A stretch of DNA of 64,000 nt. It comes from Cyclobacterium qasimii M12-11B. GTDB lineage: Bacteria > Bacteroidota > Bacteroidia > Cytophagales > Cyclobacteriaceae. The DNA lies in the NCBI RefSeq assembly GCF_000427295.1, contig NZ_ATNM01000172.1, positions 1 through 64,000 of the forward strand, given 5' to 3'. Positions within the stretch are counted from its first letter, which is position 1, and the number at the start of each line of letters is the position of its first letter. Both the position numbers and the translations under genes were made by a program. The notes below the pieces were generated by a model. The model ran no database searches. It worked only from the letters and a program-made list of their open reading frames with translations, and was not told the origin of the DNA. Below, one piece after another: positions 10,281-20,378 of this stretch.

Positions 10281-12524
10281 ATGAAATACTTACAGTCAAA
10301 GCTTCTTATTCTTGTTGGATTGCTTTTGGGCTTGTCAGAAGTTCACGCTCAGCAATTGCCATCAAGTAGTAAAAGGACCCATCAGGATGTCCCTTTTGTG
10401 CAGGAATATAGTATCAAATATTATTCAGATGAGCAGTCAGCAGACTTGGAAAAGGTTTTTGCTGACAGAAATGGTACCGTCCAGATTTTAGGATCAAAAG
10501 GGTTATTTAGAACCCATGCAGGAGCCTTCTTATATCCTGGCAGCTTTACGCCAGACAAGACCTACCTGGCCATGAAAGATAAAAACGTTAGCAGTATTGC
10601 TACGGTGGAGGATCAGTTTGTTTACCTGGATGACAAAGCAGTATTTAGCAATGCTTGGGCGGGAACGCTTTACTTAAAGCATGAACTTCCGGGAGCCAAA
10701 CATTTTGCCCATGGAGAGGATTTCACTTTTTTGGTGTCAAATGGAAGCAGTATTCACCTTGTAAACCAGGAAGGGATTCTCTATAAAGGAAAGATCAGTG
10801 GATCACCTGTGATAGGCATTTCCTATGATATGGCTACAGGGAGGTATTTGCTTTTGGCCGAGAACAAAGTGATGGCATTTTCTGCGGACAGCAAAAAGCT
10901 TCAAACCTTAACTGAAGGGTCAGGTTTTACCAGTTTTGTGGTTAGGGAAGGAAAGAACAAGCTTGCGGTAGCTACTACAGATGGCTATTTCGAATGGGAC
11001 CTTTTTGCAGATAAAAAGGTTGGCGCAAAAAACAATGCTTTGCCTTTGCCATCCTTGACCAGTCTTACCGAAATCAATGGTTTACTTTGGTTTGGTTCTG
11101 AGAGAGGTGCATTTATGCAAAAAGAAGATGGTGGTTTTAATTACTACTTTGGAGAAAGATGGTTGCCAGGAGACAAAGTATTTCATATAAGCCAAAAAAA
11201 CGAGGACGAGGTACTGATACTAACGGACAAAGGGCTAGGCAAACTTGTGTTTATGTCACAGACATTGGCAGAGAAGGCAAGCTTTTATAGTAAACAAGTA
11301 AGAGACCGACATATCCGTCATGGATTCAATGCAACATTGGTTCAGATGGAAAAAGGCAATGTAAATAGTGGTAGAATAAAGGATTCCGACAATGATGGGC
11401 TTTGGACTTCCATGTATTTGGGTGGTGAAGCATTCCGCTATGCCGCCACAGGATCTGCTGATGCTTTACAGAATGTAAAGGAGTCTTTGGATGCCATGGA
11501 AAGACTTTATACCATTAATGACATTGAAGGTTTTCCTGCCAGGTCTTTTTCCAGAAGTGGTTTCAAAGACCAACTTGGAGGATCTGTTCATTGGCAAGAT
11601 GCTTCGGATCCTGAGTGGGTTTGGAAAGCAACGACGAGTAGTGACGAAGTAATCGGACATGTTTTTGTCTTTGGAGTAATCGCTGAATTGGTAGACAATG
11701 AAGCATTGCGCCAGCAGGCCATTGGTCTATTGGATCAATTAATGACTCATATTGTCGAAAATGACTGGTACTTAATCGACTTTGATGGCAAACACACGAC
11801 CTGGGGCAGGTGGAATCCTGAATATGTAAATGGATTCCCTACAATGGTTGGTGACAGGAAGTTAAACTCTTCAAATATCGTCGCTATGTTGCAAACGGCC
11901 TATCATTTTACGGGAAAGGAAATTTTCAAAAAAGAAGCTTACAAGCTTATGGACAAACATGGCTACCTGGAAAACTTGATGCGTCCAATGGAAGGTATCG
12001 GAAAAGCCAAAGAGGGTAGTGATGATTGGGCTGCAATGCTATCAGAATCATGGAATCATTCCGATGATGAGATGTATTTCCTAGGTTATTGGGGTTTGTA
12101 CCGATATGCATTTACAGATGAATTAAAAGAAAAATACAAAGAGACTATTTTGGATCACTGGGAGGCAGAGCGTCCTGAGAAAGATGGTTTATGGAATATT
12201 TTTGGTGCCTTGGTGGATAGAGAAAACTTTGACTTGGAGGAAGCTGTTTGGTACCTTCAGGAGTATCCCCTGGACATGATCAGCTGGGATGTAAAAAATA
12301 GCCACAGAAAAGACATTGAATTACTGGAAGCAAATTTCAGGAACCAAGCTACTAAAGAGGTGCTACCTCCAGATGAATTAAAACTTCGAAGACACAATGG
12401 TAACAGGTTTGACCTCGACGGTGGAAACAAAGGAATGGAAGAATATAGCGCTGGAGATATTTGGCTTTTGCCTTATTGGATGGGTAGATACCTTGGCGTA
12501 ATTAGTGATCCTGCCTCTAAATAA
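10281..12524 (+). CDS. Secreted propeller plus alpha/alpha-toroid protein, paralogue 1
   Basis: 747 residues from the ATG at 10281. The open frame extends upstream to 10239, but only the internal ATG puts a clean signal peptide (MKYLQSKLLILVGLLLGLSEVHAQ) at the N-terminus. Residues about 40 to 350 are repetitive beta-strand units resembling a propeller (DGYFEWDLF, LLWFGSERGAF, LTDKGLGKLVF). Residues about 370 to 740 are helix-rich with conserved tryptophans and DNDGLWTSMYLGGEAFRYAAT, HTTWGRWNPEYVNG and SWNHSDDEMYF, resembling an (alpha/alpha)-toroid carbohydrate-active fold. I know no characterised function. It has an equal-length paralogue immediately downstream. The acidic and aromatic motifs suggest a glycan hydrolase or lyase (inference). 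Confidence 0.8.
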   Translation: MKYLQSKLLILVGLLLGLSEVHAQQLPSSSKRTHQDVPFVQEYSIKYYSDEQSADLEKVFADRNGTVQILGSKGLFRTHAGAFLYPGSFTPDKTYLAMKDKNVSSIATVEDQFVYLDDKAVFSNAWAGTLYLKHELPGAKHFAHGEDFTFLVSNGSSIHLVNQEGILYKGKISGSPVIGISYDMATGRYLLLAENKVMAFSADSKKLQTLTEGSGFTSFVVREGKNKLAVATTDGYFEWDLFADKKVGAKNNALPLPSLTSLTEINGLLWFGSERGAFMQKEDGGFNYYFGERWLPGDKVFHISQKNEDEVLILTDKGLGKLVFMSQTLAEKASFYSKQVRDRHIRHGFNATLVQMEKGNVNSGRIKDSDNDGLWTSMYLGGEAFRYAATGSADALQNVKESLDAMERLYTINDIEGFPARSFSRSGFKDQLGGSVHWQDASDPEWVWKATTSSDEVIGHVFVFGVIAELVDNEALRQQAIGLLDQLMTHIVENDWYLIDFDGKHTTWGRWNPEYVNGFPTMVGDRKLNSSNIVAMLQTAYHFTGKEIFKKEAYKLMDKHGYLENLMRPMEGIGKAKEGSDDWAAMLSESWNHSDDEMYFLGYWGLYRYAFTDELKEKYKETILDHWEAERPEKDGLWNIFGALVDRENFDLEEAVWYLQEYPLDMISWDVKNSHRKDIELLEANFRNQATKEVLPPDELKLRRHNGNRFDLDGGNKGMEEYSAGDIWLLPYWMGRYLGVISDPASK

Positions 12525-12625
12525 GGCAGCAATAGAAATAGTCCATCTATAATTAAATGGGTATTACTAAAGAATGGATCTTTTCTCTTTGAAGAGATGA
12601 ATTAATTTTAGATTAGGTATATAGA

Positions 12626-12660
12626 TTTGTCCGTTTTTGTTCAATAGCAAAGCGGACAAA
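12626..12660 (+). promoter_or_regulatory. Leader hairpin upstream of second propeller/toroid gene
   Basis: Inverted repeat TTTGTCCG and CGGACAAA, extended inwards by T-rich/A-rich pairing (GTTTTTG against CAAAG), followed by TTCATTTATTG. It repeats the hairpin at 10144-10179: outer stem and trailing sequence are kept while the loop has diverged. It lies 102 bases after one paralogue's stop and about 147 before the next ATG. A shared cis element inherited with the duplication; regulatory or terminating role unproven. Confidence 0.5.
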
Positions 12661-12807
12661 TTCATTTATTGCCTAATTTTTACAGATTATTTAAACGTGC
12701 ATCGGATAAATCCGAAGAGTGGTTGATTTAAAAATCAACTTTAACAAAGTCCTTTGGATAGGAGGATCGTTTCATCAGTCTATTATTATCAACCATATTA
12801 TTTTACA

Positions 12808-15051
12808 ATGAAATACTTACAGTCAAAGCTTCTTATTCTTGTTGGGGTGCTTTTGGGTTTGACAGAAGTTCAGGCGCAACAGCTGCCTTCAAGCAGTAAA
12901 AGGACGCACCAGGATGTTCCTTTTGTGCAGGAATATAGCATCAAATATTATTCAGATGAGCAGTCATCAGGCCTGGAAAAGGTTTATGCTGACAGAAATG
13001 GTACCGTCCAGATTTTAGGATCAAAAGGGCTATATAGAACCCATGCAGGAGCTTTCTTGTACCCTGGTAGCTTTACGCCAGACAAGACCTACCTGGCCAT
13101 GAAAGATAAAAACGTTGTTAGTATTGCCACTGTGGAGGATCAGTTTGTTTACCTGGATGACAAAGCGGTATTTAGCAATGCTTGGGCAGGAAGCCTTTAC
13201 TTAAAGCATGAGCTTCCGGGAGCCGTTCATTTTGCCCATGGAGAAGATTTCACTTTTTTGGTCTCTGATGGAAGCAATATTCACCTTGTAAACCAGGAAG
13301 GGGTTGTTTATAAAGGAAAGATCAGTGGATCACCTGTAATAGGGATTTCTTATGACATGGCTACAGGCAGGTATTTGCTTCTGGCAGAGAATAAGGTAAT
13401 GGCCTTTTCAGCAGCCAGTAAAAAACTTCAGACCCTTACCGAAGGTTCAGGCTTTACCAGTTTTGTGGTTAGGGAAGGAAAGAACAAGCTTGCGGTAGCT
13501 ACTACAGATGGCTATTTCGAATGGGACCTTCTTGCAGATAAAAAGGTTGGCGCAAAAAACAATGCTTTGCCTTGGCCATCCTTGACCAGCTTAACCGAAA
13601 TCAATGGATTACTTTGGTTTGGTTCTGAGAGAGGTGCATTTATGCAAAAAGAAGATGGTGGTTTTAACTACTACTATGGAGAAAGATGGTTGCCAGGTGA
13701 CAAAGTGCTTCATATTAGTCAAAAGAATGAGGACGAAGTATTGGTCTTGACAGACAAAGGTCTGGGGAAACTGGTATTTATGTCACAGACTTTGGCAGAG
13801 AAGGCTGCTTATTATGGTGAACAAGTAAGAGAACGTCATATCCGTCATGGGTTCAATTCGACATTGACAAGTATGGAAAAAGGCAATATGGACACAGGCA
13901 GACTGGCTGATTCAGACAATGATGGACTTTGGACTTCCATGTATTTGGGTGGAGAGGCATTTCGCTATGCTGCCACAGGATCTGCTGATGCTTTGCAGAA
14001 TGTAAAGGAATCGTTGGATGCTTTAGAAAGACTTTACACCATCAATCCTGTTAAAGGTTTTCCTTCCAGGTCTTTCTTTAGAAGTGGGTATATAGAAAAA
14101 TTGGCTGATCCGGACAGGTGGCAACATGCCTCTGACAAAGAGTGGGATTGGAAAGCTACAACGAGTAGTGACGAAGTGATTGGTCATGTTTTTGTTTTTG
14201 CAGTAATTGCGGAATTGGTTGACAATGAAGCGTTGCGCAAGCAAGCAATAGGTCTATTGGATCAACTTATGACACATATTGTAGAAAATGATTGGTACCT
14301 GATAGATTATGATGGAAAACACACCACTTGGGGCAGGTGGAATCCTGAATATGTAAATGGATTCCCTACCATGGTGGGTGACAGGAAGTTAAATTCTTCC
14401 AACATCATCGCCATGTTGCAGACGGCCTACCATTTTACTGGTAAGGAAGTATATAAAAAGGAAGCCTACATGTTGATGGAAAAGCATGGGTACTTAGAAA
14501 ACCTTATGCGTCCAATGGAAGTAATAGGCAAAGCACAAGAAGGAAGTGATGATTGGGCAGCCATGTTGTCTGAATCCTGGAATCACTCTGATGATGAGAT
14601 GTATTTTATGGGGTATTGGGGTTTGTACCGCTATGCCTTTACGGATGAATTGAAAGAGAAGTACAGACTTGCGATCCAGGATCACTGGGAGTCAGAGCGG
14701 CCTGAAAAGGATGGACTTTGGAATATTTTTGGCGCCTTGGTTGATAGGGAAAACTTTGACTTGGAGGAAGCTGTATGGTACCTTCAAGAGCATCCTCTTG
14801 ATATGATCAGTTGGAATACCGCCAATAGCCACAGAAAAGACATCAAGTTATTGGAACAGAATTTTAGAGAACAAACTACGGATGTGGTACTGCCTCCTGA
14901 TGAATTGATGATACGCCGGCACAATGGAAACAGGTTCACCTTGGACGGAGGAAATGGTGGCGGCCAGGAATATAGTGCGGGAGATATATGGCTTTTGCCT
15001 TATTGGATGGGTAGGTATCTTGGCGTAATCAGTGACCCACTGACCAAATAG
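12808..15051 (+). CDS. Secreted propeller plus alpha/alpha-toroid protein, paralogue 2
   Basis: 747 residues from the ATG at 12808, exactly the same length as paralogue 1 and nearly identical over most of it, with the most change in the stretch around residues 355 to 440 (for example LTSMEKGNMDTGRLADSDNDG and the GYIEKLADPDRWQHASDKEWD segment). Signal peptide MKYLQSKLLILVGVLLGLTEVQAQ. The same helix-rich C-terminal motifs are present. The region before the ATG is also conserved with paralogue 1, including a CAGTCTAT.ATTATCAACC stretch, so the tandem duplication included the leader. Only one base separates its stop from the aldolase start. Retention of two intact copies suggests dosage need or substrate divergence. 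Confidence 0.8.
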   Translation: MKYLQSKLLILVGVLLGLTEVQAQQLPSSSKRTHQDVPFVQEYSIKYYSDEQSSGLEKVYADRNGTVQILGSKGLYRTHAGAFLYPGSFTPDKTYLAMKDKNVVSIATVEDQFVYLDDKAVFSNAWAGSLYLKHELPGAVHFAHGEDFTFLVSDGSNIHLVNQEGVVYKGKISGSPVIGISYDMATGRYLLLAENKVMAFSAASKKLQTLTEGSGFTSFVVREGKNKLAVATTDGYFEWDLLADKKVGAKNNALPWPSLTSLTEINGLLWFGSERGAFMQKEDGGFNYYYGERWLPGDKVLHISQKNEDEVLVLTDKGLGKLVFMSQTLAEKAAYYGEQVRERHIRHGFNSTLTSMEKGNMDTGRLADSDNDGLWTSMYLGGEAFRYAATGSADALQNVKESLDALERLYTINPVKGFPSRSFFRSGYIEKLADPDRWQHASDKEWDWKATTSSDEVIGHVFVFAVIAELVDNEALRKQAIGLLDQLMTHIVENDWYLIDYDGKHTTWGRWNPEYVNGFPTMVGDRKLNSSNIIAMLQTAYHFTGKEVYKKEAYMLMEKHGYLENLMRPMEVIGKAQEGSDDWAAMLSESWNHSDDEMYFMGYWGLYRYAFTDELKEKYRLAIQDHWESERPEKDGLWNIFGALVDRENFDLEEAVWYLQEHPLDMISWNTANSHRKDIKLLEQNFREQTTDVVLPPDELMIRRHNGNRFTLDGGNGGGQEYSAGDIWLLPYWMGRYLGVISDPLTK

Positions 15052-15052
15052 A

Positions 15053-15865
15053 ATGAGCTTTCAAAATAAAATTCAATCCGGAGAATTAGTTGTTGGTACT
15101 TGTGTTACCTCAAATAATCCTTTGTGGCCAAAAACATTAGCATCCTCCGGATTGGATTTTGTATTTATTGATACTGAGCACATCTCTCTTTCCCGAAAAG
15201 ACCTTGCGGAAATGTGTCAAACTTATGCGGGAAGAGGGATTATTCCCATTGTAAGGGTTTATAAGGCAGACCATCACCTCATTTGTCAAGCCATAGATGC
15301 AGGAGCTGTTGGCGTAGTTATTCCTTATGTGGAATCTGTCAGCGAGGTTCAGGATTTAATTGGTGCTACTAAATACAGGCCTTTAAAAGGGGAGAAGTTA
15401 AACCAGTACCTGGAAGGTAAAGAAAAGGTGCCAGTAGCATTGAAGAACTACCTTGACAAATACAATACAGGTCAATTGAGCATTGTAAACATTGAAAGTG
15501 TACCTGCTATAGATAAGCTGGAAGAATTGTTGTCTATTCCAGGACTTGATGGGGTGTTTATTGGTCCTCACGATTTATCTGTAAGCATGGGTATTCCTGA
15601 AGCGTACGATCACCCTGAATTTGTAAATTCAGTAAGGGAAATTATCAAGACAAGTAGAAAATTTGGCTTAGCTGTAGGGATTCATTTTTCCGAAGCCATA
15701 GAAAGGCAAATTTTCTGGATAAAGGAAGGCGTAAATATGGTGGTACATAGTTCGGATTTTGCTTTATTTACACAAAGATTAAATTCAGACCTTGATCAAG
15801 TAAGACAGATCTCCGGATCCGATATCATTGACAATTCAAAACCCGGAAACTGCCCAACAATTTGA
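15053..15865 (+). CDS. HpcH/HpaI-family aldolase
   Basis: 270 residues, TIM-barrel class II aldolase of the HpcH/HpaI/2-dehydro-3-deoxyglucarate aldolase family. Visible motifs are FVFIDTEHISLSRKDL near the N-terminus, GAVGVVIPYVES, NIESVPAIDKLEELLSIPG and the metal-site signature DGVFIGPHDLSVSMG. Family members cleave 2-keto-3-deoxy or 4-hydroxy-2-keto acids to pyruvate plus an aldehyde with a divalent metal. It starts one base after the second toroid gene and precedes murQ by 33 bases, so it is cytosolic metabolism at the end of the catabolic operon. A keto-deoxy sugar acid released by the sialidase-like enzymes is one possible substrate (inference). Confidence 0.85.
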   Translation: MSFQNKIQSGELVVGTCVTSNNPLWPKTLASSGLDFVFIDTEHISLSRKDLAEMCQTYAGRGIIPIVRVYKADHHLICQAIDAGAVGVVIPYVESVSEVQDLIGATKYRPLKGEKLNQYLEGKEKVPVALKNYLDKYNTGQLSIVNIESVPAIDKLEELLSIPGLDGVFIGPHDLSVSMGIPEAYDHPEFVNSVREIIKTSRKFGLAVGIHFSEAIERQIFWIKEGVNMVVHSSDFALFTQRLNSDLDQVRQISGSDIIDNSKPGNCPTI

Positions 15866-15898
15866 AATTTTCTTAAGAACTTTTAAAATAGATTTATA

Positions 15899-16708
15899 AT
15901 GACAAAAATTACTGAGCAGCCTTCTTTGTATCGGCATTTAGAAAAGATGTCTGTAGCGGAATTGACCGCAAATATCAATAAAGAAGATAAAAAAGTAGCC
16001 CTGGCCATAGAAGAGGTCTTGCCCAAAATCAACTTAATGATACAATCCATTGTCGATAAGCTTGAAAATGGAGGGAGACTATTTTACGTAGGTGCTGGTA
16101 GTGGAGGAAGACTTTCTGTGCTGGATGCAATAGAACTTCCCACTACTTATGGCATCCCAAAAGGGAAAGTAAATGTCATTCTAGCAGGAGGAGTTGACCA
16201 TTTGATTGAGGCAAGGGAAGAAAAAGAAGACGATCCGGATGCTGCATGGGAAGCTTTGCTTGGCTATGAGGTTTCGGATAAAGATTTTGTTTTGGGAATT
16301 TCCGCAAGTGGTACCACACCATTCGTTTTAGGCGCTTTGAAAACTTGCAGAGATAAGGGAATACTTACTGGTTGTATTGTGAGCAATCCTGAATCGCCTA
16401 TTGCTGCGAATGCAGACCATCCAATAGAAGTGTTGACTGGGCCGGAATTTGTATCAGGAAGTACCAGAATGAAGTGTGGCACTGCTCAAAAAATGATTTT
16501 TGATATGCTTTCCACCACCTGTATGATCAGGATGGGTAGGGTAGAAGACAATAAAATGGTCAACGTCTTACTTATCAATGATAAGATTGTAGACAGAAGT
16601 GTGAAAATGTTAATGGAAAGAGCTGGGCTGACTGATTATGATAAAGCCAAAGCACTTTTGATGGACAAAGGATCTGTGAAAGTGGCCCTTGATTCCTTAG
16701 GGAAATAA
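15899..16708 (+). CDS. murQ: N-acetylmuramic acid 6-phosphate etherase
   Basis: 269 residues, SIS-domain protein with the MurQ signatures GAGSGGRLSVLDAIELPTTY, GISASGTTPFVLGAL and FVSGSTRMKCGTAQK; length matches the family. It cleaves the lactyl ether of MurNAc-6-phosphate to give GlcNAc-6-phosphate and D-lactate in the cytosol. It needs a phosphorylated substrate, which the ROK kinase of the divergent arm could provide after uptake by the MFS transporter. The usual alanine of RMKAGTAQK is a cysteine here, a minor change. It is the last gene of the plus arm and is followed by a strong terminator. Confidence 0.92.
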   Translation: MTKITEQPSLYRHLEKMSVAELTANINKEDKKVALAIEEVLPKINLMIQSIVDKLENGGRLFYVGAGSGGRLSVLDAIELPTTYGIPKGKVNVILAGGVDHLIEAREEKEDDPDAAWEALLGYEVSDKDFVLGISASGTTPFVLGALKTCRDKGILTGCIVSNPESPIAANADHPIEVLTGPEFVSGSTRMKCGTAQKMIFDMLSTTCMIRMGRVEDNKMVNVLLINDKIVDRSVKMLMERAGLTDYDKAKALLMDKGSVKVALDSLGK

Positions 16709-16736
16709 GATTACCAGGTTTTTTACCTGAAAAATA

Positions 16737-16772
16737 AAAAGGGTTCTGAAAATTTAATTTCAGAACCCTTTT
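16737..16772. terminator. Bidirectional rho-independent terminator between murQ and atpC
   Basis: Perfect 15-bp inverted repeat (AAAAGGGTTCTGAAA and TTTCAGAACCCTTTT) with a six-base loop. A-rich and T-rich flanks on both sides let it end transcription of murQ on the plus strand and of the atpD-atpC unit on the minus strand. Confidence 0.85.
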
Positions 16773-16793
16773 ATGTTTTGCGAAAGAAGTAGC

Positions 16794-17039
16794 TTAATTC
16801 ACTACCTTTTCTGCCAACACAATAATTTTATTGTCATTAACCTCTACTACTCCACCATCTACTATCAATGACTTCTGTCCTTCAGTAGTAGTGTAAGAAA
16901 CAGCACCTTTTACAAGGGCTGAGATTATAGCAGCGTGGTTTTTCAATACTTGAAAGGAACCATCGGCTCCAGGAAAGGTAGCCTCAGAAACTTCTCCTTC
17001 AAATACTTTTTGGTCCGGTGTAATGATCTCTAAATGCAT
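16794..17039 (-). CDS. atpC: F1 ATP synthase epsilon subunit
   Basis: 81 residues, starting MHLEIITPDQKVFEGEVSEA and including FPGADGSFQVLKNHAAIISAL, the conserved beta-sandwich domain of the epsilon subunit. It lacks the C-terminal helical hairpin found in longer homologues, as is usual in Bacteroidota, so it would not give the hairpin-based inhibition of the enterobacterial protein. It sits 52 bases after atpD. The rest of the ATP synthase operon is not in this window, which agrees with the split arrangement common in this phylum. Confidence 0.93.
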   Translation of the reverse strand: MHLEIITPDQKVFEGEVSEATFPGADGSFQVLKNHAAIISALVKGAVSYTTTEGQKSLIVDGGVVEVNDNKIIVLAEKVVN

Positions 17040-17091
17040 GATATATTTTATTAGAGGGTAATACTTGACGTATTACCCTAATAAAGTGCTA

Positions 17092-18603
<1,512 letters not shown>

Positions 18604-18765
18604 TTAAGATCTATTGGAACAATACTTTTTAATTCGAGTGCAAAATTAGTTAATATTGCTGAATACCAAAGGATGTTTTAAAAATTAATGCACTTTGATA
18701 CAAATTTTTATAGCACTATATATTTAATTAAAGATTTTCACCCTTTTTTGCCCTCTTTTGACTTG

Positions 18766-19248
18766 CTAAAAAATTCTTCTGGCCCTTACCCATCTCTTTG
18801 ACCAGTACTTTGATTGCAAGTTGTCTTCCGTAACCCCCAACGAAGTGGAGGCATGAATGAAATAAGTTTTACCCATTCGTTTTTCCAAGACGATACCCGC
18901 ATGCGTCACCTTGTTTCTTCTGCGGCCGGTTGCAAAAAAGACTACATCACCTTTTTTTAATTTTGCTTTAGTGACTTTCTTACCAATTTTGCTTTGCGCT
19001 GCTGATACACGAGGCAAGGTTACACCCACACTTTTGAACGAAAGGTAAACCAATGCCGAACAATCCATGCCTGAACGGGTATTCCCTCCATACCTATAAG
19101 GAGTGCCTTGATAGGATTTAGCTGTATTGACTACCTGTTGAATGTTTTGCTGCCTTACTTTTCTGGTAGAAGAACAAGAGCTACTGAAAAGGAGTAATAA
19201 ACTAAAAATTAAAAGTAAAAAGACGCTGTTCTTTTGATGCTTAATCAT
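18766..19248 (-). CDS. NlpC/P60 (C40) peptidase lipoprotein
   Basis: 160 residues. N-terminal lipoprotein signal ends at the lipobox LLFSSSC near residue 25, so the enzyme is anchored in the envelope. The C40 catalytic triad is visible: cysteine in GMDCSALVYLSF, first histidine in THAGIVLEK and the third polar residue as histidine in YFIHASTS. The family cleaves gamma-D-glutamyl-diamino acid bonds in peptidoglycan stem peptides. It is monocistronic between atpD and the small gene at 19516 and belongs to the general cell-wall turnover set of the genome. Confidence 0.9.
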   Translation of the reverse strand: MIKHQKNSVFLLLIFSLLLLFSSSCSSTRKVRQQNIQQVVNTAKSYQGTPYRYGGNTRSGMDCSALVYLSFKSVGVTLPRVSAAQSKIGKKVTKAKLKKGDVVFFATGRRRNKVTHAGIVLEKRMGKTYFIHASTSLGVTEDNLQSKYWSKRWVRARRIF

Positions 19249-19515
19249 AAATGAGATCTGTTATTTCGTTCCTTACATTATTGGAGCTTTGTCAAGATAT
19301 CTCTTACCTTGGTTTATCGAGCGATTTCAAAACTCATGGACTTAATTGCCGTTTAAAAACGGTAAGTTAGTTTAATTCAGTCAAATTACTTTGCCAGAAG
19401 GATGCTATTTTTGAATAAATTATTTACTTTTAATCATTAGTGGAGGGTAAATCTCTCCAAATATTTACCCTTTTACCCAAAAGCCTACTACAAAACCACT
19501 TCAACATAGCAATCG

Positions 19516-19761
19516 ATGAGTAAAGAGGACTTTAGCAGGCTTAGCATACAAAAGAAAACGCAGAAATTGTATACTGAAGGTACATTCGTTGTTGCTATTC
19601 GGTATTATACGCATAAAGTAAACCTTTACCTTTTAGGAGAGGAATACATTGAAGTTTTTTATAACCACAAACAGGACCGAATTGATAAAATTGATTTTTT
19701 GAATCACAGGCATTCAAGAATGAAATTCTACCTGGATCAGATAAGCCTTAGCGAAATTTAA
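19516..19761 (+). CDS. Small conserved-type hypothetical protein
   Basis: 81 residues, charged and soluble (MSKEDFSRLSIQKKTQKLYT at the start, RHSRMKFYLDQISLSEI at the end). No signal peptide, membrane segment or domain that I can name. The composition, the ATG start about 265 bases from the divergent C40 gene, and its position convergent with coaE (10 bases apart after frame correction) support a real gene. Function unknown; the mix of beta-strand-like VVAIRYYTHKVNLYLLGEEYIEVFY residues in its centre suggests a small beta-rich fold. Confidence 0.6.
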   Translation: MSKEDFSRLSIQKKTQKLYTEGTFVVAIRYYTHKVNLYLLGEEYIEVFYNHKQDRIDKIDFLNHRHSRMKFYLDQISLSEI

Positions 19762-19770
19762 TTAAATAGC

Positions 19771-20378
19771 TCAGTGACCATTGCGCATCAACTGCGAATG
19801 GATTTTTAATACCTGCGGAATCACGAGAGCTGATTCATCGTTGGAAATAATATAACTAGCGAGCTTGTTTTTTCTTCATCTGTCAGCTGCTTTTTTATAA
19901 TTTGCTTGATTTGCTCCGTACTACGTTTAGGATCTCTTGATTTTATCCTTTCTATTCTTATCTTTTCCGAGGCAGTTACGTGTATCGTGTAGTCCAATGC
20001 TTTGTAGGAGCCCGTTTCAAACAATAATGCGGCTTCCTTTAGGACATACTTTGAATGTTGGCCTAAGGCCCAGGATTTGAAATCTTCACCGACGGCAGGA
20101 TGTACCAGGCTGTTTATTAGGGCTGTTTTATCAGGATCAGAAAAAACGATATCTGCCAGGTATTGGCGATTAAGTTGGCCATCTTCAAAGTATGCTGAAG
20201 CACCAAACTTTTCAATAATCAATGTTTTTAAGGGAGGATGATTGGTCATAAGCCACTTGGCTCGGTCATCCGCGTTGTATATTGGAATGTTGAGGAGGGA
20301 AAAAACTTTGCAAATTAGGGTTTTACCAGCCCCAATGCCCCCACTTATCCCAACCAATAATGGACTAGTCTTACTCAT
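19771..20378 (-). CDS. coaE: Dephospho-CoA kinase, C-terminal frameshift
   Basis: Catalyses the last step of coenzyme A synthesis. The P-loop is visible as GISGGIGAGKTLICKVF and the family's NADDRAKWLM, LVHPAVGEDF and KEAALLFETG motifs are intact. As written the frame ends early at 19821 with an unrelated tail. One extra base in the T6 run at 19868-19873 (A run on the coding strand) restores the reading EEKNKLASYIISNDESAL and extends the gene to a stop at 19771, giving 202 residues, a normal length. Because CoaE is essential in most bacteria, the break is more likely a sequence error than a mutation. Its start overlaps the ybbR-like gene by 8 bases. Confidence 0.9.
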
